A stretch of 64,000 nucleotides of DNA from Acanthaster planci (Eukaryota > Echinodermata > Asteroidea > Valvatida > Acanthasteridae), in contig NW_019091483.1 in the NCBI RefSeq assembly GCF_001949145.1, positions 637,699 to 701,698 on the forward strand. Reading direction: 5' to 3'. Each line of letters begins with the position of its first letter. Position 1 is the stretch's first letter. Made by a program: the position numbers and the translations under genes. Below, piece after piece: positions 37,801 to 49,500 of the stretch. The notes under the pieces are model-generated. The model saw only the letters and a list, made by a program, of their open reading frames with translations. It searched no databases and had not been told where the DNA came from.

Positions 37801-40800
37801 TTGTCTTCCTGAAGCCTTACCTTCATCTGGGGTACAGACTCGCCTGTCAGCATGGATTCATCCACGATACATTGTCCCCTCAAGAGAAGCATATCGCAGG
37901 GTACCGGGTTCTCATTCTGTGAACGCCCAATGGAGCAGATGTCACCAGGTACCAGTTCATTACTCATAATGGGACGCCACTTGCGGTTACGGTACACCTA
38001 CCAACAGCAAATTATTGAAAAAAGTGTGGATAACAAAAATTTCCCTTTTAGACAAATAACAAATGAAATAAAATTTGCTTTGAAAACACAGCAATTTTCT
38101 TAAGTTGCCTTAGACACCATGCATGGTGACTAATTCTGATGTAATTCTTAGATTGCCTAGCTACAAAGCTAGGTCCAAATACTCTATGAAGAGGTAGTCA
38201 GGAAAAGTGCTAGTAAATTTTCAACAAATTTCTTATTCAAAAAGATGAAAACCTTTCATATATATTAAGATCAAATTAAGAAGTCGTCACAAAATCGAGC
38301 AGAATCTGTGAGAGAGGTGTCCCAAAACAAATACTGCTTTATCTTGAGGCATTGTAAAACTAGTCTCCCCTGATGCAATCAATTTTTTCGCACCAAAGGA
38401 GGGTCACCTCAAGAGGCCAATTTTACTACTACACTCGAATCAGTCAAAATTTGTCATAACACACCACAACTCCATTGCAACTTGTCCCAGTGACTGTCTT
38501 TGCTTCAAAATGCTTTATGCCATATTGTGGTATGCAATATCTATTACACTGCAGGTGTGACACTGCATCAAGCGAGTGTGGTGACTTGGGGTGCAGTGGG
38601 ATATTAAAGCTAGAATAAAAAAGAGGGAACAGGTGTACATCAACCCACCTGGATGTGGAATGGTTTGTTTCCCATCTTCCTGATCTCTGCCATGTTCCTG
38701 AGCTGCTGCTGTACCAAGGTGGCTTCAAATGTCACCAGCATGAAGAGTGTAAAGATGCTGTATGTACAAGAGGACAGCACAAATACAATGATTGCAATCT
38801 ACGTACGTGTACCATTAAACTTGATGCACTTTACTGGCACTTTCAGTCTAGGACAAATGAAGCGGTTTGTTTAATGGTAAAACCTCTGAAATCCACTGAC
38901 TCTGAGATCAGGTACTTCATTAACCCTAACCCTCCTCAGTCCTCCAACAGGTGAAGGATTAAGGAGTGTTAGGGTTAATGTTTGTGATTCAGGATCTTCC
39001 CAAATTCAAGAGTGTAGACAAATATGTTCAACTCTGGGAATGAATTACGCTGCGTAGTGCTGTGTAAATATTCTCCTGACACAACTAATGAATACCCTTT
39101 TTTCATAGGGAGTACTTGTGAACAGCCATTTGAAAGTTACATGCAAATATGAAGGAAATCCATTTTGTAAGAAAACTCTCCAGACGGGCACACAACGTAC
39201 CTGTAGTACCAATACTCATCTAAACACCAAAGACCAACACAGAAGACTTGGAAGACAAAGAATGGAGCTGTTGCTCTCTCCTTGAACAGATCCTTGAACA
39301 TGGGCGGCTCCATGTTGAGACTGAAATACAGACAGACAAGCAATCAAGACGAGTTATCAACCCCCAACTCCTGGTATGAGGCACTGGCAAGGAAGTCTTC
39401 TTTTTCTGCAAAAATTGATGGCCAGGCTGAAAACCGATGACCCTTTCACTGAACTCCAACTGGAACAGCTTGTGCCTCATAGAGCAAATAGTGGCCTGGT
39501 CATGTATCAATCACGACGAAAAAGTAGTCTTGAATATATATAAATATTCTAGAGAACGTAAGATGCAGAAAATTGGCTTTATCTACTGCGCAGTGAGTGT
39601 AATGTACTGACTAGCAGAGACACATATTTAAATTGCACATGGAGATGGAATACATCAAGGATAAAATGCTGTCTAGAATAATTTTTCTTGGAAGACTTGA
39701 GTTTCAGATATCTTTTGATGATACTGAATTTTTTTTGTTACCAAATTCTTGTAAAGCAAAGGCCTAGTTCCTTCCACCTAGTGCACAAAAGAACATGAAC
39801 TAAACCACAACAGACAAAGATACAAATTATTATCAGAATGCATAAGACCTACTCATTGTCTCCGTATTTGTCCTTGGCTTCAGCCACCTCTGTGTCTTCT
39901 GTGTAGCCCTTCCAGTTCTGATAGTCTCTCAGGGGCAGGTTTGTAGGGAACTGTACGGACTGGAATCTCTTCTTTTCCTCGGCATCATAGATGTACTTGG
40001 TCTTCTGGAAGATGAACCAAAGCTGTGGCTTCTTGCTCTCTTTTGCCTGGAGGTAAATTGAAAGTGGCAATATTCAGTACCAGTAAGGTACTCCGGCCAA
40101 ATGACACACATGAACCCTTAACCCTAACCCTCCTCAATCCTCCAACAGGTGAAGGATTGAGGAGGGTTAGGGTTAATGACAAAAGGTATGCATGAGAGAA
40201 CAACAGAGACACAATGTATCTATTGCTCAATCAAGTCAAGTTGGGAAAGATTAACCCCAGCAGTGCTTAATCTTCTTGCTAGTTCAATCCAGTCTCTCAT
40301 CAGTTACACCTAACAGCATCCTCCATTCCTGAAGATTATGTTTGCATTTTCACTGATAATGAGCAATTTAGCACTTAGAGCTGATACAAATTGTATGAAC
40401 ATTCAATCTTATGTGTTAAGTATAATTTTTTCCAACAGTAACTAATGTTCACACCACAGACTACATGTTAACATGTCTCTTATTCTGTCTGATACTATAC
40501 CTTGTCATGATGGAGCTTGATGATATCTGGGTATCCATTGTTTTCAGTAGGTACCACTTTCAGCCATTCTGCTTTGTAAGGATCATTTTCCTGAACAGTA
40601 AAATGTACAATCCAGAAAAAAAACATTTAAAATTATCTTTGAAGCAATAGATTTTATCTTTTTATCATTATAATGACTGGAAACAGAAAACTGCACAGTG
40701 TAATTGTTGGATTTCGGGATATTAAGTAATCTCACGTGGCCATGACCTACAAGAGTACCCTAGGGCAGAGGAGTAAGATTCATAAACCAAACTTTGCTGT

Positions 40801-42059
40801 TAGAGAGCATGAAATAGTATTTGGATATCACTTATTAATCTGGGTATACACGTATCTATGTAGAGCGGTGAAAATATTTTAAGTTCTTCAAATTGGACAA
40901 AGTTCTGGATTTTGATTCCCATTTGCAGCAATTGATCACCACTGACATGACTGAGATGATAATGAGAGCAGTAACCTTTAAATAATCCATTAATTCACTA
41001 ATTCTCTAATTCAGAGTTTGGAGGGAAAAAAATAGTTTCTTGTCCAATTCTTATTTAAGTGAAGAAGGAAAAAAATTCTTTTTTCACATTGCTGATTTTT
41101 CCACCTAGCTGATTTTTCTACCTTTGCTCACTTTTGCATCTGAAATGAAAGAGCTTTAAGGCTTTTCAACTTACTTATGTAGCTACATACATGTATAGAA
41201 ACAAATCATATTAACCAAAAAGAAAAAAAAAAAGAAAAGGAAAGGTGGACAGGGAAACTGATGTAGGTAGAGATGAAAAACTGGTTTCTACTCAGCGTAG
41301 TTTCCATTTTATTGTGTTCTCAACTTGGTTTATGGGCATGAAACTTGAGCTTTGTCAAAAACCAATGAAATTCCAATCTTTACAAGACTTTGTACAGTAT
41401 TTTCAGTGTGAAGTGAAAAACAAGGAAATCAGCTGATACAACAAGGAAAAGTTGCATGCCGCGGTTTAGCACCATATGGGTCTACTAAACTTAATTTGGT
41501 TGTGGCGGAGTGAAAAATTACACCAAATGATATACCCTTTCCCACAACCAACCAACAACTGATTTTCCAAATGGAGATGGAGTGGTAAAAATTTAAAAAA
41601 ATATGTGTAATTAATACCAGGCGTAGGCCTGTATATAAAAATATAGGCCGATCATCATGATCATACCTATGTTAACTACCTAACAAGTTAACGCACACAT
41701 TTGCAATGACTATGTCTGACCATCAAGACGAATACGTGGACAAAAAGTGCCATCATCTTTGGAAACTGCAATGTGTCCATAAAATCATGGCCCATTGTAC
41801 TTACCGTTGTACACGTGAGTGAACACCGGACGTGCACAGACCAATGGCAGAACAGGCAAACCAGTATCTGAATACATCCGACAATTGCTAAAGCGATCAA
41901 ACCGGCTTCAAAGTACTCATTTATGCCGTAGACACCAACCCAAAAATACAGCCAAATGCCATAGAGAAAAATAAATGGGAAAATATAACCGTGGAACACC
42001 ACAGGACGAAGATTGTGGAGAGATATGCTCTGAATCTCATCGCTTATGGAAGCCGCCAT
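22849..42059 (-). CDS. ATP13A1: P5A-type ATPase, ER transmembrane-helix dislocase ATP13A1 (27 exons, 1,218 aa)
   Basis: Exons (high to low): 42059-41805, 40590-40501, 40046-39853, 39320-39201, 38757-38649, 37997-37821, 37028-36899, 36597-36542, 36288-36162, 35627-35490, 35230-35110, 34734-34580, 33398-33181, 32713-32603, 32100-31975, 31656-31476, 30919-30810, 30135-30043, 28899-28803, 28545-28475, 27971-27816, 27529-27412, 26695-26499, 25832-25690, 24544-24433, 23917-23774, 22956-22849; total 3,657 bp in frame. The family signature [17 protein letters not shown] (M4) is present. Catalytic motifs are intact: TGES (actuator), DKTGT (phosphorylated Asp), KGAPET (nucleotide binding), [10 protein letters not shown] and [11 protein letters not shown]. 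Length is close to the human protein (1,204 aa). Members sit in the ER membrane and use ATP to extract mis-inserted transmembrane segments. The start MAASIS lies in a YY1-like AAGATGGCGGC. Introns hold many mobile elements, but no exon is disturbed. Confidence 0.97.
24733..25422. mobile_element. Non-autonomous DNA transposon, 678 bp, with 6-bp target duplication
   Basis: The element runs 24,739-25,416, starting CAGACCTGCCAAC and ending GTTGGCAGGTCTG, a perfect 13-bp terminal inverted repeat. It is flanked on both sides by ACAAGA (24,733-24,738 and 25,417-25,422). The interior is GC-richer than the host intron and contains an inverted pair GGCCGCCATCTT/AAGATGGCGGCC (about 24,946-24,997), each arm matching the YY1 consensus. 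No transposase is seen. It sits in intron 24 of ATP13A1. The superfamily is uncertain; the 6-bp duplication excludes TA- or 8-bp-duplicating families. Confidence 0.88.
28989..29412. mobile_element. Tc1/mariner-like MITE, ~424 bp
   Basis: The left end TACAGTCACTTTCAAAAGTT and the right end (reverse complement TACGGTCATTTGCAAAAGGT) align over ~31 bp, both running into GACCACC, with TA at each border. The TACAGT...GCAAAAGTTT...CACC pattern is typical of Tc1 termini. There is no transposase frame. It lies in intron 18 of ATP13A1. Confidence 0.75.
29560..29720 (+). mobile_element. Possible decayed retroelement 3' end
   Basis: Contains CTGATGAAATGTCGAC (CTGATGA at 29,654-29,660) after ACGAAGACT, reminiscent of the Penelope-type 3' phrase near 21,774 but without the following stem and GAAA. 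It is too short to classify. Confidence 0.25.
30451..30788. mobile_element. Foldback MITE, copy 3 (CTTAAGCA family), with insertion
   Basis: The ends match copy 2 (left GCCGATTTCATAGAGCTGCT, right CAATGAAATTGGCCCC). The shared core CTTGCTTGACAAATCAGG is present, but about 100 bp of unrelated sequence (around 30,493-30,598) interrupts the left arm. It lies in intron 17 of ATP13A1. Confidence 0.8.
33435..33582. mobile_element. Palindromic MITE, 148 bp
   Basis: The two halves are imperfect reverse complements from CAAATAATGAATG at the left to CATTCATTATTTG at the right, with matching internal blocks (TTTTCACGAGTT versus AACTCATGAAAA; GATGGAATG versus CATTCCATC). It is a single large foldback in intron 12 of ATP13A1. 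No coding capacity. Confidence 0.85.
34211..34280. repeat. Two-copy tandem duplication, 35-bp unit
   Basis: The units start at 34,211 and 34,246 and share ATCAATTACTGGTGACATCT; they differ at only a few positions. The pair is intronic in ATP13A1. Confidence 0.85.
38919..38979 (+). mobile_element. TTAACCC palindromic mini-element, copy b
   Basis: A 61-bp inverted repeat in ATP13A1 intron 4. It shares the centre CCTCCAACAGGTGAAGGATT with copies c and f and differs from them at a few positions. Confidence 0.85.
40118..40176 (+). mobile_element. TTAACCC palindromic mini-element, copy c
   Basis: A 59-bp palindrome from TTAACCCTAACCCTCC to GGAGGGTTAGGGTTAA. It is identical at every position to copy f (55,500-55,558). 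It lies in ATP13A1 intron 2. Confidence 0.9.
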
Positions 42060-42064
42060 CTTTG
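42054..42064 (-). promoter_or_regulatory. YY1-like element over the ATP13A1 start codon
   Basis: The minus strand reads AAAGATGGCGGCTTCC, with the ATG of ATP13A1 inside it. AAGATGGCGGC is the YY1 consensus, which in animals often overlaps the start codon of housekeeping genes. The role here is inferred from the sequence match and position only. Confidence 0.5.
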
Positions 42065-42266
42065 AAACGTATCCTCTTGCGCTCGTTGAATATGATAAAA
42101 TTCAGCAATTATAATTATTTTCCCCATACTTGTGTCAATTTCTCAATATTTTCATTATAGCATTTATGGAATAATTTAAAAATCATTAGTCATGGATTAT
42201 TTCAATTTTAATTGCTGGTCTTATTTGCTGTGTCATTCGCTTTTTTCTATAAATTTTTTCAAACGA
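42060..42266. promoter_or_regulatory. Candidate bidirectional promoter, ATP13A1/CHCHD5
   Basis: About 207 bp separate the divergent start codons of ATP13A1 (minus) and CHCHD5 (plus). The interval is AT-rich (it includes ATTATTTTCCCC and long T runs) and has no clear TATA box at a fixed distance. Both products are housekeeping organelle proteins, so a shared promoter is a reasonable inference. Confidence 0.55.
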
Positions 42267-43973
42267 ATGAGTCGAGTGCAGCTAGCTAGCTCGCCAATGC
42301 CCATTCGGTGGTGAGCGGGACATGTGCTGCAATTTGTAACATCTTGATGAATATTTCTGCTCGCTGTGCTGCTGGGTTGAAATGACTGAAGCTTTTGTGT
42401 GATCGATTTCATTTAGGCGTTCTGATGACTGTATATGGGGGTAGGGCCAATGCAATGATGCAAGTAATGATCATATGATATGATTATGAAGAACGTTTAG
42501 GGGGGCCAGCCCTATGCCTTATCGCAAATACTGCATGGGTGCTTTTACACAATGGTAGAAAGGCACTGTGGGAAGGAAAAAGTAGCAAACATTGCCGTTT
42601 TTTCCTTTCCACAATGCCTTTCTACCATTTTGCCCAATGTTGCTTAAGTCATTAAACATGTGAAAGACAGGTTAGGCAGCAGTTTCTTTTTTTTTACAAG
42701 ATAGGATACGGTTAATGGAATGTAAAATGGGGTAGCACATGCAGCTAGCTCAAACATGAAGGCTAACCGTACACCTGTTGTCTTTTTATTTTACAGCACC
42801 TGTACTGACATTGATGGTACATCAACAAAAATGTAAGGACGAGTGATGATCTCAGTTAAAACTCATCTAGATTCCAGTACAGGGGCATTTCAAGACTGGG
42901 TCCATTTGGAAGAGTGGGGACCAGTCAGACATTCATGATCAGGTTCCACTGTCAATATGATCAGAATCTTTCCAATTTATAGTGCAGGAAGTCCCACCTT
43001 TTGAAGACAAACTATTCATTTTTTAATTGAAGATGACTGACGGTGAGCTTGTAGCTTTTGACCTCCAAAATCCAGGCATATATACATGTATTATGTGGGC
43101 TTTTCAATTATCATTATTTGTCTATTATTAAAAAAAAATGTGTATTGCACCCACAGGGAGGCTGTCATAACTCTAGTCATGAAGTATTGTGGAACGGAGC
43201 TGGAACTGTATGGGAAGTGCGTCAGTGAACATCCTAAGGACTGGCAGACTGCCTGTGCTGAGCTGAAGGAGGCGGCTGCCAATTGTTCAGATCACCAGTG
43301 AGTCCATTTCTCAATTGCTGACTGCCTGAACTGTTGAGGGCGTTCTGTGACCTCACTGCGGATGTCAGTGGAGGGCATTCCTACATGTAGGTAGTGATAC
43401 ATGTACAGTCGTATATGAATGATGTCAAGCCTCTTCAGGGCATGGCAGAGTGTGCCATATGCTTGTATTTTAGAGCATTATTAAGAAGGTAATTAGTAGT
43501 GGAGTACTGAGTCTCAATGTGTCACTAATGCCCTTCCACTAATCTGATCTTGTCCTTGTGGTTTGTATTGTCCTAATAATAATCTTCTTGTCTGCTTCTT
43601 TTCAGTCCAGTAGTTCGTCAAATCAACCGTGACTGTGTAGCAGAGTTCAGCAACTATGATGCTTGTCTCAAAAAGAACCCAGAAGATGTCACGGTGTGTG
43701 TGGACCAACTGCACAAGTTTTTGCAATGTGCCGATTCATCTGCTCACAGAATACAAAATGCAGTTTTAGAAAAATGTGAGTTGTTTCGTTGCTCTTTCAT
43801 TTGGATTAGAAAAAACAATCTTGATGTGGTAATACATATCCTATTTACATGTATTGACAGGGTGTTTTTTTAACCTCTCCAAAATACAGTGTACCATTGT
43901 AAAATCCTCTCGTTATCAGTTCATGTTTTGCCTTCTTTTTCCAGCAGAAAAAGATGGAAGTCATTCCTTGTGA
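42267..43973 (+). CDS. CHCHD5: Twin CX9C mitochondrial intermembrane-space protein CHCHD5 (4 exons)
   Basis: Coding exons: 42267-42310, 43157-43297, 43606-43775, 43945-43973 (384 bp, 127 aa). An in-frame second ATG at 42,297 gives 117 aa and is closer to the short N-terminus of vertebrate CHCHD5. Four CX9C motifs are visible: CGTELELYGKC, CAELKEAAANC, CVAEFSNYDAC and CVDQLHKFLQC, the two coiled-coil-helix pairs that define the family. Such proteins are imported and oxidised by the Mia40 relay in the intermembrane space. The ending SEKDGSHSL is set by acceptor CCAG at 43,944; using the next AG would stop translation at once. A polyadenylation signal AATAAA lies at 44,068. It is divergent from ATP13A1. 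Confidence 0.92.
42549..42632. repeat. Foldback hairpin, ~84 bp, in CHCHD5 intron 1
   Basis: The left arm AATGGTAGAAAGGCACTGTG and the right arm CACAATGCCTTTCTACCATT pair with few mismatches, extended inward by GGAAGGAAAAA/TTTTTCCTTTCC. It is probably a short palindromic MITE. Confidence 0.85.
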
Positions 43974-44067
43974 TACAAGCTCTCGTCTTGGCAATTTTGT
44001 GCAGGTTGCCCATCGCATGATCCATACTGGGTAAATTTTTTTTAAATGATTTTGAAACGAATGATCA

Positions 44068-44073
44068 AATAAA
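44068..44073 (+). terminator. CHCHD5 polyadenylation signal
   Basis: AATAAA 95 nt beyond the CHCHD5 stop codon. Confidence 0.55.
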
Positions 44074-46528
44074 AAGCTGTTTAATATGCACATGATTTGT
44101 GGACTGTACAGTTGTGCTGGATACAGTTAACTTACATGTACTTGTTATATAGTCACATGGCTGGTTTATAGAAAGGACTCTTTACATAAATACTACCTCG
44201 CAAATTCTGCATATCAGGTAAATGACACTACCATCTTGCAGCTGTGAAGACTATCCATGTATTGAAGGATAGTTACGGCGGAAACAAATTTCTGGTCCAA
44301 ACCTACTCAGTCCCAAATTTCCTTACCAAAGAAACTGTCCCCTCGGTATAATGCTGGCCAAGGCATACATTCTTGTTCCGAGGCTGTAGCAGGGGAGACC
44401 CCACACACACTGTACAACAGTGTAGGGACTCCTACCAAATTCGCCACAAATTTGTCCAAAGTTCACACGGCCAAGAGAAATCCTTCCCACAATGTGGTGC
44501 TGGCGAGGTCATGTGGCCACCATTGAGTGTTAACAAATTTTTACCAGGTTTCATGTCGCAGCATTAAAATGCAGGAGCAACGCACAATGCCTCTACACCA
44601 AAATAAGAATGCTGAAAATCATTGAAAACACATTGCATTGTGGGGAAAAGTCAACACTCGCAGCCAAATATCAGTTGTAATTTGTGTCAAAACTTCTCCC
44701 CTTGTCACTACATTGAATTACGTGATCATTCACGAATTTCTATAATTATCACTTGCTATATGTCTGCAATCTTCAAAGTGGATAGCCATTTTTGGGAAAG
44801 ACGTTTTGGGGATAAAATGTTTCAAGTACGCTGTACTATAATAAATCCCTGCCGAAGCTGTGCAGTGTTGCTTGATAACGTATTCAGGTGTGCAAAATGG
44901 AGTCGTGTTGGCAAGCAAGTTTCCTTGACGAGTGCCTTGTTGATTCACTATTTTGTCATCTGTGATGAACTAAAGTTGTGTGTGCATTTCTAAATACAGT
45001 TATATATGCCACTGTAAGACCCATGCAAATAAGTTGCCTTTGTAGCTAAACTTTTGTCAAAGAACTTTTATTGGAAAAGATAAAGAAAAGTAGAAAACAA
45101 GAATAAAATGTGATCAATGCTGGGTCATACTGCAATAATTGCTGGATGTTAAAGATATACTATTTGTGAAAATTGGCTGGAAGACACTTCCTTTTCAACT
45201 ATCTGAGCTCTTTGGTTAGTTGAACAATTATTGAACTGTAGCTTGACCTAAGATCTTAAAAACTCAGTAACCTTTTATACAAGGCTCATAGAATTGCAGT
45301 TATTACCTTTAAATATATTCCCAGGGTAAATTTGGTTTAACCACATCTGTAAGTTCGTTTTATACAATAAATATTCAAACCTGTGATTTTGTATTAGAAT
45401 TGTTCTTTAAAAGCACATGACAACAGTTTAAAAACAGCAAAATACGAAAATAAACAAATAATTGAGACAACATTAGAAATGTCTTGTTTACTTTAACACT
45501 AAAAAGATGGAAATGTTCAAAATATAAGAACAGCTAAAGAAAAGAGTGTGAAATCAACAATGAAGAAAATGCTTAATCTTTCTTGGTACTAACAATGGGA
45601 CTTGGGGTGCAAAAATGGAAAATTGCATTTTAAATAACACTTGTAAATTACTTGGGCACCTCTTACACAATTATACCAACATTCAACACTGGAAAACAGT
45701 TCATTTCTCATGAAATATTTTTAAAATACCATCATTTAAAAACTGACAATTACTTTTAATTGGACATTTAAAAAGCTATCTTCTGTTCCAAGCATTTCAA
45801 AAACTAGTATTACATCTGCTGTAAATATTCATTACATCATAATGTTTATCACTGAAAGGGCATCAACTAAGTTACACAGAACTAGTCGTGGTGATCCAAT
45901 GGGGGTCTCACAAAGTGTTCCAGAAAGCCACAAATTTGGCTGTTTATTCAGTTTCCTAAGTAAAAATATAAAAATAATTTGGGCATTTATAAAATAGTCA
46001 AATCCACCATTCCTCACTTGATATTAAGTAAACAATGTCTGTCATCACCACAACCACTCCTGGGATTGTGTAGGTAACAAATGTCACAGTCACAGCACTG
46101 ACTTGACAATAAGTGACTGGTCACCACTGTCACTGACCACAGTATAAGACGGCAGCACCTTACAAACTTCACAGATGTTCAAATATGTTTTACACAATCT
46201 TTTTAAATGGCAACAAAATCAGGTTAGGAATATACTCCAATTAGCCATGCACCAAAGGAGTGACTGGGGTGCACACCTAATGACTCAGCTCTCCCTTTTT
46301 GCTTCAAGGCAAATTGGAGTACAGTGTATCCATGTTTGGTTTGGCCTTTAACAACATGAAGTGCTGTGTTCTACTCATTCAAGAAGTTCTGCACATGTGC
46401 AAAAGTCTGAACTGATAGTTTCTAATACTGATGTTTCCCTTTTACTGACACACACATTAGAGAGACGCTGAAGAGGAAAATGCAGGATTTTTCTGAGCAG
46501 TTCATGTTGAGGAGGCCAGTGTCCAAAT
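44074..46528. other. Intergenic, convergent 3' flanks
   Basis: AT-rich sequence between the converging 3' ends of CHCHD5 and the EGF/SEA gene. AATAAA on the minus strand at 45,943-45,948 is a candidate polyadenylation signal for the EGF/SEA gene (~580 nt after its stop). No exon-like frame is seen. Confidence 0.55.
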
Positions 46529-49500
46529 TTAAGAGAAGCTTTCAGTATTGGAGTCCCAGTAGAACTGGGCTCGTGGTATCCGGAAAGATGTCTGGCGTTC
46601 TGGCAATCTGGTAGTGGGTCTTCGGGGTGGTTGATCCTCCTGAGAGACAAAGCAATTGAATTTTGGAATTCAGTCACTTTAAAAAAATCATGCGGTTCCT
46701 GAGTTTACACTGGTCCTGTATTTTGCCTTCACCCACATAGCCACATTATTAAATATCTAAAAACATTTCATGTAATCAGTTCTGAAACAGTGAACAGAAT
46801 CAGTGTTTTATGAAGCAAGTAAAACACTCCCCCAAAAAAGAAAATTTATAATAAAAATAAGAAAAAATGTAATACAGGCGATTCACAATGCAGTGCGCCA
46901 CCAAGAGGTTGTCATGGGAGAGGCCTTTTCATAGTGTATTGTGGGATAAATAGACGACAAAGTCTCATTCACTAACTGTGCTGTGCGCCGAAAACATGAT
47001 GCTGTGGGCTGAAAACATGAATTTTTTCCAAACGTAAACATTTATCTTGCTTGAAAATTCGAAATTGCTCATTGCGATGATGGTTTTGAGTGGTGCTGGG
47101 AATGCCTCAATCAATCAAATGTCCCCAAATTACGTACAAAGTGTGCTTAATCGCAGCAGCCTGTCAACTGTAAACTTGAAATGTAGCCTGTCGCGGCAAA
47201 CTCTTGGTGGTGTGCTGTATTGTGAATTGCCCGTATTGGCAATGATGTTTGTGATTTAATTAACAACACAACCAGCTTGAACTAAAGTCTTACCGGATCT
47301 CTGTGTACTTCAACTTCAGCAGCTTCTCGTCCAGTGGCAATATATGGACGGACAAATTCTGACTGAGGGAGACGTGGCGGCTCTTGAGATACCATACTGG
47401 ATATTCTGGCCCTCATACGCTCCTGTGAGAAAGTGAGAACAACTCTTCATTGAGTAAGTTAATTCCCATTCAATAATTCTAATTTTGAACGCCAAGATAA
47501 ATGTAAATGACAAAACCCGGTTGTTAGCAATGTTAGGGTGATGGCCTTGTGATTTTTGCTTGGCTTAGAATTTGGACAGCTGAAAACTACGCAAGAAATT
47601 GCTGAAAGAAACGGTGAAAAGAATCTTTAAAATGATGGTCTGGAATGGTGTTGATATGTTGTAACAAATTAAAACAAGGATAAGTCAAGAAAAACTGAAC
47701 CATTTCATGGCATCCAACTCAACAATAAACCCACTGACTTGGCAGTTTGCTGAGGGATAACCGCCAAATATATACAGATTTCATTCAAAGGTAAAACGCG
47801 TGCATTTTTCCATGTTCTTGCATCGGACAACATAAAAAGTGACAATGTTCCCAAGCAATACTGTAAGCCATACAGAAATGTTTGTCCGTTAGATCAGTTG
47901 CCAAGAAGCTTACATTCAGGTATGGAGACTGAGTGATAACATTGGCAAGATGTCGCATACGACTCTCCTCCTCGCTACGCTGGCCCAGAGAGGCAATAAA
48001 GCTGCTGTCGTCACTGACAGACTCATTGTCCACCCCGAGGTACTCATCGGGCTGCAGGTACCCGCGGTACTCAGAGATGCGCGTGGCACCCAGCGGCGGG
48101 TTGTAGAAGATCTTCATGCGGTCCGACGGGGCTTGGAAGTAATCTGCGCGTCGACGGGCCTCAGCCTGTCGGCGACGCACCATCACAAGCATGCACAGGC
48201 ACATTAGGATGATCAGCAGAACAAAGGCTGCCAGTCCCAAGGCTATGCCTATAATCTGCAGTGTTGTCAAACCTCCTGAACAGATAAAGGACACATTTTT
48301 TAGCAAAATAATTCTACAATCTGCACAATATTTACCAAGCAATTAAAGGTGATTGTCAGTGTTTTTCTGAATATTTAGATCTTTTTCTGTACAGCAATTA
48401 GTCCTCAAGGACATCTAAACATCACTAGCAGTTATGGCATGCCTTTTAACTGTTAAAAACATGGTTTACCATGTTGAGATCAAAATAAAGCAAAAGCAGT
48501 GTCAAAAAGAAATTACACTTGCCTTAACCCTAACCCCCAACGGTGTATGTAAAATTGTATTGAAATTGGAGGATTACGGACTGTTAGGGTTAATACCAAA
48601 ACACACAAGTTTAATCAAGATCTTACTTCAAAATCTTAAGTATCTTCACAGTATTGAAACATGCATTGCAGACAGTTATATATTTTATGATGTAATCAAA
48701 CAAGCACTTGTTGCTGTTAAGCTTCTAAAATGCATAGTGCCAGCATTAACAGAACTCTTTGCTCATTAATGTGTGTGACAGACTACAATTTACATTTAAT
48801 AAAGTTTTACAATTTCGTATCGGTTGTCAACCCACCCACCACTTACCACCCCCCCTCCAAAAAACCTCACTCTGAGTATGCTTTCCTTATTAACTTGTAA
48901 AAATATTTTTTGCACACACTTGTTTCTTAGCTTGATTTGAACTGGTCCCCTTTACTTCAAATCTACATTCTCTCATCCAGTCAAAAGCAACAGTTCAGAA
49001 TCTCACCTCCGGGTGCTGCTGTTGTCTGCGGTAGTCCTGTTGTTGCAATGTCTGGTGGCTCTGTTGGAACAGTTGCTGGAGTCACCGCTTGTGTTGTTAC
49101 TGGTTGAGTTATAGGGACTTCTGTTGTTGGAGCTATTTCACACCTACTGCCAGCATACCCCTCAGGACATCTACATTTTAAACAGATTACGGAAAATTTT
49201 AAGAGTATTTTAAGAATCAACAGATTTTATAGTTGTACCTCAAAACTGTTGGTTGTTCACTATGCCACCAAAGTACATTCTGCAGTGTCAAAAAAGAAAT
49301 GACAGAGAATTGTACTACTATACCCATTTTTTTGGTAGAAAAGTTTGACTATTTGTAAGAGGCACTTCTTCAAAACATTTGAAAATAAAACTTTATTAAT
49401 GACTAAAAGGCATGCAAGCTCCATATACTCGTTTCTTTTTTATACTCCAGATTTCTACTTTCCTTTTTCGGTTATGCATTAAGCTCTTATTCTTAGTAGC

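Noticed and set aside
42297-43033. CHCHD5 start at ATGACTGACG (43,033)
   Set aside because: Its donor leaves one base, whereas exon 2 needs two; the frame is kept only by the 42,267/42,297 exon ending CGGTG|GTGAGC.
47950-48207. 85-codon plus-strand frame
   Set aside because: Antisense shadow of the transmembrane and tail exon of the EGF/SEA gene.
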